DNA of 64,000 nt from Tamarix chinensis (taxonomy: Eukaryota; Streptophyta; Magnoliopsida; Caryophyllales; Tamaricaceae): positions 129,631,122 to 129,695,121 of the forward strand of contig CM060172.1 in NCBI GenBank assembly GCA_030549775.1, in the 5' to 3' direction. Made by a program: the position numbers and the translations under genes. Positions 34,704-45,600 of this stretch are shown piece by piece. Every line of letters begins with the position of its first letter. The stretch's first letter is position 1. Below the pieces are notes generated by a model. It made no database searches and was not told where the DNA came from. It saw nothing but the letters and a program-made list of their open reading frames with translations.

Positions 34704-37700
34704 CAAGTTCCAACCATTACAAAAGTAAGGGAAAACTTTAAACTAGTGTATCTACTAATCCAATAAGATCTCTATATAATTTACATTGATGAAAGAATCC
34801 AGCCCGTGTTGCCATTTCCCATAATATGGTTTTTATAATATGGATTGGGGACTTATTTTTTTTTGGAAGATTCTTCTATTCCTTTCTTGCCAAATATGAG
34901 ATACTACTCCCATTATAGCTTCTTGCTTTTTCCATAATAAACAATCATATTGATTTTGAAAATGTGCACTCACAGAAGAGGTGAGCAAGTGTCTAATCAT
35001 GTTGGTAGCATAATTCACATATTGAAGATGTATTAAATCCCATATGCAGCATTTTATCTCTTGTGAATAGCCTACCTTGTATGGTTAGCCAAAGAAGAAA
35101 TTGATGTCTAGGAAGAGAAAGTCTATTCCACACCAAGTTGGACCATGGAACTTTTTGTTTTCTAGGACGCAATAGGTGGTAGACTTTTGATATGCTATAT
35201 TGTCCTGTCTTCAAACAAATTTTGGAGGGCTGGACTGAATCAAAAAAAGGAAGAAATGTTGTTCTTGTCTCCATAATTTTCTTGAAAACCAAAGAAGCAC
35301 TGGCTGGAGGATTAATATTCCATAAATCTCGGCCTTTGATGTAATAAACATGGATCCATTTGATCCATAATACTTCTTTCTCCTTAACAATATCCCATAG
35401 TTGATTTCTAATAGGTGCAAGATTCCACCATTGTATAATTATTATGTCTAAACCTCCTTATTTAGGAGAACATACTGCTTCCCATATAATAGGACTTTTT
35501 CGAGAGGATTCCAACCTTTTCCAAAGGAAAGATATGCAAATAGCATTAATATCGTGAAGAATATGCTTTGAAAGCATGAAAAGGAGGCTCTGGAATGCTT
35601 GCATCCCTATAAGAAAAAAATTAATAAGCTAGAGTCTTCCTGCATAGCTAAGAGTTTTATGTTATCAATGATTGAGCTTTCCAGTTAACTTTTACAACAA
35701 AGGATTGTAATGTTGTTTTCTCAGGGTGGATCCAAGTAATGGAATCCCTTCACCGAAAGATCTCCTATTTGTAAATGGATTTCTGAATGTATAATTGATA
35801 TTTTGTTTCTACGGACACTTTACCTCCATAGAAGATAGTAATTTTGAGGACATTGAGTTTTAAGCCAGATAAGGATGAGAAGTGGCTGAAAGTATTCATT
35901 AAGGATTTTACTAAATTTACATCCCCTCAACTAAACAATAGTAGATCATCTGCAAACATGAGGTTTACTAGCTTTACTTTTTGCATTTTGGGTGAGCTTT
36001 GTGCTCAAAATTTCCCCACAAACCCAGCAGAGCTCTATTTAGACATTCCATAACTATAACAAATAGACATGGGGAAAGAAGGTCACCTTGTCTCACTCCT
36101 CGATTGGCTTTAAAAGGGGGAAGCAGTTTTCCATTCAACTTTAATGTGTAGTTCACAGTTGATACATAGGTCATGATGATCTTGACACTGTAGAGAGGGA
36201 AATATAGTGAAAGAAGCATTTGCTCTAGAAAGCTCTAGGTAACTGTATCATATGCCTTATTCATATCAATTTTAATTATGTATCTAGGGGAGATATTATG
36301 CTGGTTATATCCTTTCACCAACTCGTTGGCAAGGAGAATGTTTTTACCAATTCCTATACCTTTGATAAAGCCTCATTGAGTGTCTCCAATAATTGATGTC
36401 ATTATAGTTTGGAGTCTTGTAGTGAGTACCTTTGCAATGATATTATAGAGGACATTAGCACATGAAATAAGTCTAAAGTCTCCAGGTTTATCATCATTTT
36501 GGATGAGATTGAGAGTAGTAATGTTGAGTCTGTGGGGCAATTTACCCGACAAAAAGAAATTTAAGACACTTTTCCAGATATCATCTCCAATGATCTTCCA
36601 AGAATATTTGAAAAGTTATGGGTTATATCCATCTGGACTAGGAGATTTTTCATAATACATGGAGAACAGAGCTTTGTGAACTTCTTCTTTAGAGACAGAT
36701 CAGAGTAAATCATGCTGATGCTCCACTATTAATTTTGTCCCTCTATTTGTAATTTCTAGTAGTATGTGATCAATGATCTCTTCCTTTTGTCCTAGTATAT
36801 TATGGTAGAACATTGTAATGATATATTGAATTTTAATAGGTTATGTATGAAGATCTCTTGTCTCATCTCTGACAGCTCCAATATGGTTTGTGTGAGTTAT
36901 GCTTTTGAGTGTATTATGAAAGAATCTAGTATTGTTGTCCCCTAGATTTAACCATGAAATCCAAGCTTTCTATCTTAGAAAGTTTTCTTCACACTTTACT
37001 AGATGATTATAGAGGGCTTGCTGCTTCTTCTCAAGATCTATAAACTCAATATCAAGAGGACATGAGTTTAAGCATTGTTATATGGTTGATAACTGAATAT
37101 GAGCTTAAATTGCCTTTTTAGAAATATGATCATAGTGTTTTCTATTCAACAGTTTTAGAGGGTGCTTCAAGTCTTTCAGTTTTACTATATTAGTAGAAAT
37201 AGGATCTCCATAATAGTTCTTTGTCCAATATTCTTGTAGCAGAAGGATGAAGTATGCATTAAGAGTCTAAATGTTGAAGAAATGAAAAGGCTTTGGTCCT
37301 GTATTGATGTTGTGTGGGATGTTTAGCACCATGGATGCATGATCAAAAATAATGGAGGGGGGTTGGAAATTTACATTTGAGTTAGGAAAAGCATCTGACC
37401 ATGAGAGATTTCACGGATTTCCCGTGACTTTGTCAATTTTGCAGTAAATTATATCATAACCTTCTTAATTATTGCACCTGATATAGAAGGCACCAGTGTA
37501 ATTGATATCAGAGAGCTATAAGGAATTTACACAATATAGAAAGTTGTTAACATCTTGAGAGTTCATTTGGTTACCCTGTGGATTCTCATTGGGGGTTAGA
37601 AAGGCATTGAAATCCCTCATCACTACCCAGGGAAGGTTAGTTTGGGTGTTGTTTAGCAACCAATCCTAGAGTTCTTTCCTTCCCAACCCAGTATTCTTTC

Positions 37701-39573
37701 CATAGACAATAATGATCTTAAAGTGAATGTCCTATTGTGAATATGTAACCACTCTAGAAATGCCTTGAGCACATTGATTAATATCCTCAATCTTCCAAAT
37801 TGTTGAGTTACATCTCAACCATACTTTTCTATATTGATGGGCAACATAATCGTGGTTCCAATGCCAATTAGAGAACTTTTTAGTCACTTCTACTACTTTA
37901 TTTTGTTTGATTTTTGTCTCAACTAAACCAAATAAAGACAGCTTATTATTCCTTATCCAATGTTGAATGTCTTTTTTTTAGAGGGTCATTCATCCCTCTA
38001 ACATTCCAGCATCCTAAATGCATAGGAGATGTATGTCAAAGTCAGGAATATATGAGTCCTCCATAACTTTTTTCCCTCTAACCACAGTAAACCATGGGTA
38101 ATTCAGTTGTCCTTGTAGATTCTCCATTTGATCTATATCTGATAAGCCATTTTGGTTAGGTTTTATAGGATTGATTGTATAGATATTTGGCACACTAGAA
38201 GAAGCTTGTATTTGTTGAGATAGTGACTGAACTAGAATATCTTGAGTAGAGTCATGTCTTGTTGCTAGTTTTGAAACTTGTTCATGTCTTTTATCATTTA
38301 CCACAATCCAATTTTTTTCTTAGTTGACATTGGGGGGCTTATATTTGTTCAGTTTATGGACTAATGGTCAATGTGGATCTAGATGGCCAAAATGATGACA
38401 GGTTAAGCATAGAGTTGGTCTACATTCATACTCTACTTTTTGAGAAAATACTAAGCCATATGGTTTTCTAATTGTGAAAAGATCAAGGAGAGGTTATTTG
38501 AATGTCCACCTCTGAGAAAATACTGAGCCATCAATCAATCATATGAAATTATTTCCTTATTTGTTGTTACTCTATCAATTCCCAAAGTGCTCCCCACGCA
38601 GCTGCATATGTTGCCCAAAGAATCAAGTGACCAGTAACCTAAGGGGAGATTAGGAAGATTGATCCAAGTGTGAATGAATTGAAAGTCTTCAGGTTGGAAT
38701 CTGAAGTTAAGGTTTCAGGCTTTCAATATCAAAGGTTTATTCACATATGTCCATAGGGAATTACCGAGTATGGTATTAGAATCAGCCTTTGATTCAAATT
38801 GTAAAAGATAATAACCTAATTCATGGAGCACAATTTTTGAAATTTTAACATGATTCCAATGAGTTCGTATATAGCTGTACATTTGATTGAAAGATATTTT
38901 CATTCCATACACAAACCACACAATATAATTCTCTCAATACCACTTCCTCTAGTTGAATATCAACCAAGACTTGACCTTGGTGAATCGTTAGGGGAGTATA
39001 TACTAAAGGAAGCATTTAAACGAGTATTCAATTCTAAAGAATCTTATCCCTCCAGGATATTCTTTCATCGATTAGGTTTTGCGCAACTTTAAGGGGAATA
39101 GAATTTGATTGTGTTATTTGTTCAATAGGATTGGATTGATTATTCACCAGATTTTGAATTTAGTTTTGCATCAGGGTATGATCTTCCTTCATATTTGGAA
39201 AACCCTTTTCAATTGAATGGTTAAATTCCGGTAGAATCATTTATTGAATTCCTTAAACTTCTATCTTTTCCCCGGTTAGCACACTTTTTGCTTCAAATGG
39301 AGTAATTGGCGAGGATAGGAATGGATCTAATGGATCTTAGTCAGTCTCTGGTGAGATGGCCTCCCGACGAGCCATGGTCGTGTGAGACTTGGCACCTCTG
39401 AGCTGCTTTGGCATCGTGCAAGAAATGGCGACCAAAAATTATATACATAAACTTAATATGTATTAATACTAATTAAGTGTTATTGCGGGCAAAGTCAGAT
39501 GGAAGCGCAAAAAATAAAAGCAAGCAACACTATCTTAGTTTCCATGGCTCACCATCGATTTCTCAATTTTTCT
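34704..39573 (-). mobile_element. Near full-length L1-type LINE nested in the CACTA element
   Basis: On the - strand, from right to left: a 5' UTR (39573-39415); an ORF1 start at 39414 (MPKQLRGAKS, stopped after about 25 codons); a DUF4283-like block (VLHELGYYLLQFES... SLWTYVNKPLILKA, 38921-38715); an endonuclease region (WVVMRDFNAFLTP near 37620; DHASMVLNIP near 37330); reverse transcriptase with NRGVRQGDLLSPCLF (near 36100) and FADDLLLFS (near 35950); and a zf-RVT end with WSNLVWNRLSLPRHQFLLW and CELCYQHD (35150-35000). Many frameshifts are present. Likely target duplications are AAAATAAGATTATA (34690-34703) and AAAATAAGATATTATA (39574-39589), imperfect by a 2-bp gap. No clear poly-A tail is left. 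The FADD box is intact, unlike the LINE at 12.4 kb. Confidence 0.85.
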
Positions 39574-39649
39574 AAAATAAGATATTATATAGCTAATTTA
39601 TAATTTCATTTATTATTTATAATGTTCTATTTTTTTTATTATAACTATA

Positions 39650-40100
39650 GGCTGACTCTAACACCAAAAAATTTTTAGGTGAGGTCGAAACTTTCAGAGA
39701 GATATACTGTAAGCATGGAAAATGGGTGAGTAAGGATGCTGAGAAGAAATATGTAAGTTTATAATTCTTTAAAAAAAAATTTAATTATATTTTGTTTGTA
39801 AACCATTTATTCTTAATTTGACTTTTTTATAGCACAAAATGATGGAGACGCAACAAAGGATGATGAAGGAGGCTTGAGTCCAATCACTTGGGAGTGATGA
39901 AGTGACCATGAGAGATCTATTGGTAAATTATTGAAGGGATCTTCATCAGCATTATCTTCAACTTCACCAACACCAACGCTTGTGCACTTGAGGAAAAACT
40001 TGTCAAGCTAACCAGAATTATTCAAAAACACATCAAAGCGCTAAAGCATTAAAAAGAGACTATCATGTTGCAAATTATTGTAATACCAGACCTTAGACAC
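39650..40100 (+). pseudogene. Second CACTA gene, right exons
   Basis: After CTATAG the frame reads ADSNTKKFLGEVETFREIYC, then GKWVSKDAEKKY, closed by GTAAGTT (about 39751) and resumed after TTTATAG near 39832 (HKMMETQQRMMKEA). The order and the splice sites match the plant-specific second protein of En/Spm elements. Stops follow (near 39876). Confidence 0.7.
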
Positions 40101-40698
40101 AGACTTATGAAGTCAGGGAAGGAGGAGAATAAGGATGAGTATGGTCTAGTTATTTATGGTAGATAACAAAATTATAATGATAATTTCAAATTATGAATAA
40201 TAGTTTTGTTATGAATGTTTTTTACTTAATTTTTTCAACTAGATATTAATATTAATATGAAAATGAAATTATGCATTACTAATTGTTTCAGTTAATATAA
40301 AAAGATCTAAATTTTAAAAAGAATATTTTTAAATTTTATAGGGTTGTAATAAAAATTTAGAAAAAAATAAATAATTTTGGCTTTCAATGACAGCAAGGGT
40401 CATTGCAGTCGTTATATTAGAATCATTAGTCGTTGTAGTAAACTAAAGATATTTTTTTGAATGTTTCCCTTCACCAATGATGGAGTAGTTGCAGTAGAAC
40501 CAAAATGTTGTAGTAATAGATAATTTTGATTTTGCTAACAAAAATTATATTGTCATCACAATATTATTAAAATAATGACATTGTCTTTGCAATAAGGTAG
40601 TTTTCAATGACGACACTTAGGTTTTTTACTACAAAGCATTTACGACGACACTTCAATGATGGGTTTTGTTGTTGCATAATAGTGCATTTGTAGTAGTG

Positions 40699-41029
40699 AC
40701 AACAAAGTCATTGTTAATTGGAGATGATAAGGTTTGACCTAAAATTTAGGATATTTTTAAAGATGCTTTGCAACTTTCTAATGAAGCACTACATGCCTAC
40801 AATCATAATTTCAAGCAATGATTTTGTTATGATGCTAAACAAAAATTAGTAAAAATAATGGGAATAAAGGTGGCAATGAATAAAATTCTAAGAATCACCT
40901 ATAAATTGTACTTGTAGCTCATAAGTATCATTATGGTATTTGGAAGGATGTCACATATTTATTTTATCCTACAACACAAAGTTGGTGAAATATATGATAT
41001 TTTTGCATAAAATATGGAAAACTTGTAAT
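40699..41029. other. AT-rich DNA right of the CACTA element
   Basis: Nothing recognisable. Confidence 0.5.
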
Positions 41030-41770
41030 TAGGGTTATGCAAAAATTCGGGATCTAAAATCCAAAAAATATGATTCAAAAAATTTTAGTTGTAACCGGAG
41101 TAGATATTCGATATTATTTTTGACTAAATTATCCAATCTAGTATAATATCTAATTTTTTTAATGTATAGCGTTATATTTTAAGTATATTGTACTATATTT
41201 TGAAAATATTATGTTGTATTTGAGTATATAAAAGTATATTGTACTGTATTAATAAATATTAGAGCATTTTATACTATATTTTTAGTATATAATGTTGTAT
41301 TATATATTACATTATATTGTAATATTTTTTTCCAAATATATGTATCTAATTATGAATATTAGTCTAATCGAATATTTCAGATATATCTGATAATCATATC
41401 TGATTTAAGAAATGCAAAAAACTCGATCCGAAAAAATCAGGTGGCAACTGAAGAGGATATTATGTCTTATTTTTTTTCGAATTATTCAAACCGATATAAT
41501 ATCCAATTTTTTAGTGTATATATATATAGATATATTATAGCATATTATACTATATTTTTACCATATGTATCTAATTATGAATATTAGTATAATCAGATAT
41601 TTCAAATATATCTGATAATCTGATCCAATTTAAAAATATAGATATATTATAGCACATTATACTATATTTTTACCATATGTATCTAATTATGAAAATTAGT
41701 ATAATCAGATATTTTGAATATATCTGATAATCTAATCCTATTTTTTTTATAAAAAAAACTAATAAATATT
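41030..41770. mobile_element. Decayed hAT-type MITE relative
   Basis: The left end TAGGGTTATGCAAAAATTCGGGATC resembles that of the MITE at 6156 (TAGGGCTGTGCAGAAAAATC). The inside again has many (A/T)GATAT-(T/A)TCNGATAT-like strings. The right end is unclear: a weak inverted match lies at about 41891-41902, and no target duplication was found. It contains the 112-bp tandem duplication at 41529-41752. Confidence 0.45.
41529..41752 (+). repeat. 112-bp tandem duplication
   Basis: GATATATTATAGCA(T/C)ATTATACTA starts at 41529 and again at 41641. The two units match along their whole length with few changes (for example GAATATTAG against GAAAATTAG). A partial related unit lies before them, near 41340-41400. 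Confidence 0.85.
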
Positions 41771-41902
41771 ATCCAAAGAAATATGATTGCAACTGAAATG
41801 GATATTCTGTCTAATTTTTTATTGAATTATCCAAATTGGTATAATATCTAATCTTTTAATATATTGTATTGTATTTTAAGTATATATATTAGGCATAAAC
41901 TA

Positions 41903-42682
41903 TGGATGGAAAAGTCAATTAATCTTCTTTTTTTTTCTCTTTCACGGAAAAACCCTTGCAAGTTTATGTGCATGGAGCTTTTAACTTCATTTGGATTAAA
42001 AAAATTAGGAATGAAAGAATTTAAAAAAGGATACTTTAAAAAGTGACTCACATTCAAGTTCTTTTATCTATAAACTCATTGTTTGGATAATAATAAAGAT
42101 ATGGAATTTGATAATAATAATAATAATAATAATAATATAACTAAAAGATCTAAAAATTCATTAAGTTCCATTATAAACCCTCCAGACAAATTATTTAAAT
42201 TAATGAAGTTCATAAATTTTCTTCTAATGTAAAATTTCTCCTAAAGCTACTCTATCTGAACAAAGCATTAGCCTTTACCATCCATCCGCTTCGCTGGGTC
42301 AGTAAGATGCAGCCAAAAAAAGCTCAATTTAAATCATCCGCACAAATTAAACAGTTGAAGCTTTCAATAAGCAGAAGACAACAGAATCATCTTATTTAGA
42401 AGCAACTTTGGTTTCTCATAAAACACTGCCAGTAAACGTCTAGGCCTCGAACGAGCCAGTCTGCAGCGAACAAAAGCGTCATGTAGATACACTATTTATG
42501 CTTCCCGTATATAATTACACATGAACATTACAGTTTTCTTTTAAGAATACAATTTTCTCGTAGAGGCTGCAACCGAGCTTTTCCTGCTATGTTTCTTGCA
42601 GCCCAGAAATGCTAGGGCCACAATAGATCAAGTTACGGTTCCACCTGTGAATAATCTGAACAAGCTATATCCAATACGTAAA
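41903..42682. other. 3' flank and probable 3' UTR of the kinase gene
   Basis: From about 42240 to 42682 the sequence is less AT-rich and probably forms the 3' UTR of the - strand kinase gene. An (AAT)n microsatellite lies at 42110-42136. No other gene is seen. Confidence 0.5.
42110..42136. repeat. (ATA)n microsatellite
   Basis: About nine ATA/AAT units. Confidence 0.85.
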
Positions 42683-45600
42683 TCAGGACACAGTTCTTCC
42701 AAAGCAAAGGCAAGCGAGGTACAGATTCTTTGACCATTTCTCCTGCAAATGTAACCAATATTAATACTTTCTCAGCACGAATTTTCACATCACTATTTTA
42801 AGGTTTACAGCAACCCTGATGGCAGATCTCAGAATATTAAACAGATATTTACAGCAGCAGAACGAATCTATGCAATGGAACATGGAGGGTCATAAGGAGT
42901 CGTAATATATTCGTCCCATTTAGCATTACCTTCACATGGGTGCTTGGAAATTGCGAAGTACGTAGGGTTTCCTGGGTTTCATCGCCAGGCCTGCGCTTAG
43001 GAACACTCAAAATAAGGGCAGATTGATCTAAGTTGGCTGCTGCAGATGTTATACGGTATCCACCATCCCATCGTCTATGGACACCCTCACTCGGATACAG
43101 AAAGTCCAGTTCCACAACCTACACCAGAAAAAAGACCATGGTAAAACAGAACAATTAGAGGGAAAATAAAAAGGATAATACAGTGAAGACCTTCTGGAAC
43201 TATTTTCCATCTTTAAGCAATATTTTGACAGCCTCTTAGATCTATGCAACCTAGATTGGAGGCAAACTTCTAATATCTCTGCCAAGCTTTACATAATATT
43301 TTTATTTAGATTCAAACAACTATAACCACTTAGGAATGCTTACCGGTTATAGAAATGGATTTCCATTTCAATATATTTTTAGAATTCTCTTGTTTAATAT
43401 AGCAAAGCAGAAAAAAAAAAAAAAAAAAAAAAAGATGAAAATCTATCTTCAGAAAAATAGTGAAACACAACTCATACAACCATGAGATTTGTTGAAAAAC
43501 AAGGTGATTTAGTAAGGAAATAGGAAGCCGAACTTTTTTCCATCAAGATTCAAAAAATTGAAATATAAATAGATTTCTTATTTTCGGAATTTGAAATGGA
43601 TTTCTATTTCTATTTCTAAAATACTTTATTCCAAATATCTCGTGGTCGTGGAATTTTTTGGGCAGGAAGAGGCCCTATTGTCATGAACAATGCAGACTAT
43701 TTGCCCTCTTCTTTTGGCTGGAGAAACGAATTTTATTTATTAGATATTCACAATTCTATAGCATGTAAAGATCCAGCAATGAACCTGATCACTGTACCCA
43801 GCATTACGAGACATGACAACACCCCATCTGGATCCTGCAGTAGCCATTGATGTCACATGGAACCCTTCTCTCCACTTTTTATTGATCCACTTGAAAGGAA
43901 AGGAATCACTGACTTTATACGACTGTTGTGTGTACTGTGTACCTGTAAAATTGTGAAAAGATGACAAGACCAATAGCTTTGTGCATGAAGATGCTCAAAA
44001 AGGCAGAACACAAACAAACGCCTTCATCTCTCAGATAGATATGAGCAAGCAACCGTCAGGCATTGGTGGCTTAGTGGACCATCAAAAACTAGGCAAGGAA
44101 CTTAGCGATCAATAGCACCAACAGCTTTAAGCTATAAAGGTTTTTGTTCCAAGTTCATGCAAATAGAAACAGCATACAAAATTGACTACTAGTGTGGTAA
44201 TGGACCTCACTGCACAGCGCACATAAGCATAGGTTGGTATATCATTAATTTTGACAAAAAAGCTGACAGTGAGCCTTAACACCGAGACCTAGGCCCAGCC
44301 AATGATGTGAACTTTGGTATTCAGCCTCAAATTGCCATACTAATTTTTCAATATCAAAGAGAACTCTTCTCAAACTTGACTTACCTTTCGACATTACCAC
44401 CAGGGAACTTCCACCAGAAGTACCAGCAACAGAACTAATGTAGAAATTCTTTTCCCATTGCGCCATGATCCATTCCTACATAATCCAGATCCGTAAGTAT
44501 GTACCAAAAAAATAAAAAATAAATCCCTTGTATTTGTATATATCACAGAAATACACCTTGTGCAAGAAAAAAGATGACAATTCATAAATTTGATTTGTGA
44601 AGCCAGTGCCAGCATCCATAATGAGAGCCCATAGGTTAGAACAAGATGCCACAGAGCTAATAAGTAGGCCATCAGCATTGCCTCTCTCAACATGCTGTGC
44701 CAATCTAGCATTAGCAACATTATAATGGTACCTAACAAAAAACAATATTTTTTAATTTAGTAAGAGAAAAAGATGGAAAGAAAAATGAACATATATCACA
44801 GTTTATGGAAACTTTCACGCCCTGAAATGACACTAGTCTATTATGCTAAAAACAGCATATTTAGTAAACAAAGCAGGGCAATGAACAAATACACGAAAAT
44901 GAGCAAGTAGCTAATGGAAGCACAAAACAAAATACAGGGGAAAAGCTTAGATCGGGTCTCATACAATAATTTTAGCTACCCAAATGAAGAATCAAAGCCT
45001 TTCGCAGGCCATCAGAACTTGGAACCCTCAAATATAGTAAAAGCAAACAAGCTATCGCATGCCTAAACACATGTAGCCTCGTTGATTACAGTTCCAGCAA
45101 GGCCTTTCGCCAAAGACTCTACGGGGCATAACATAAGTATAGTTAGCAGCATGTTCAACCAATTAGAGCAAGCTTCAGCCAGAGCATCCTACAATCTTAT
45201 GGGTATTTACTTTTAAGCTGAACTACATTATTTTGATCTATGGGTAGTTCATTCATTTTGATCTTGATCAATCTTAACAAACCATAGTTTCTCAAGTTTG
45301 GGATTAGCACAACCTCAGTCTTTAAGGAACGCAATGGTGACTTGAAAAATATCAGTTCATCAAACCTCCAAAAACCTAGCTGAGATGGAATTAAAAATAA
45401 AGAAAAAGTTCAAAACAAAGGCTGCTTTCAGTTTGCCTACAAATCTTGAACAAGCACCAAGTAGATCACACACACCACTGGAAGGTTATTAGATACGTGC
45501 TCCAAAGGAGTGAAAAAATTACACTCCCTCTATTCACAAATAAGTGCATTTTTAGCAATTTAATTTTGCTTATAAATAAGTATTGTTCTACATTTACGAA

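Larger units (their letters stand above)
27693..40698 (+). mobile_element. CACTA (En/Spm) DNA transposon, 13.0 kb including a nested LINE
   Basis: The left end is CACTACAACAATATT and the right end is ATTTGTAGTAGTG, i.e. CACTACTACAAAT on the other strand. Both are flanked by the same 3-bp duplication ACA (27690-27692, 40699-40701). These are the defining marks of CACTA elements. Subterminal parts carry GTTGTAGTAG-like and GTCATTGTAGT repeats on both sides (27700-28260 and 40380-40698). Two transposon genes can be seen on the + strand: a TNP2-like transposase (30640-33800) and a second gene whose exons lie at 34120-34620 and 39650-40100. Both are full of stops and frameshifts, so the copy is not autonomous. 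Without the LINE and one copy of its target duplication, the element would be about 8.1 kb. Confidence 0.9.

Noticed and set aside
43411..43433. Poly-A run as a sign of a retroposed gene
   Set aside because: It lies in an intron and no retroposed sequence or target duplication could be found beside it.
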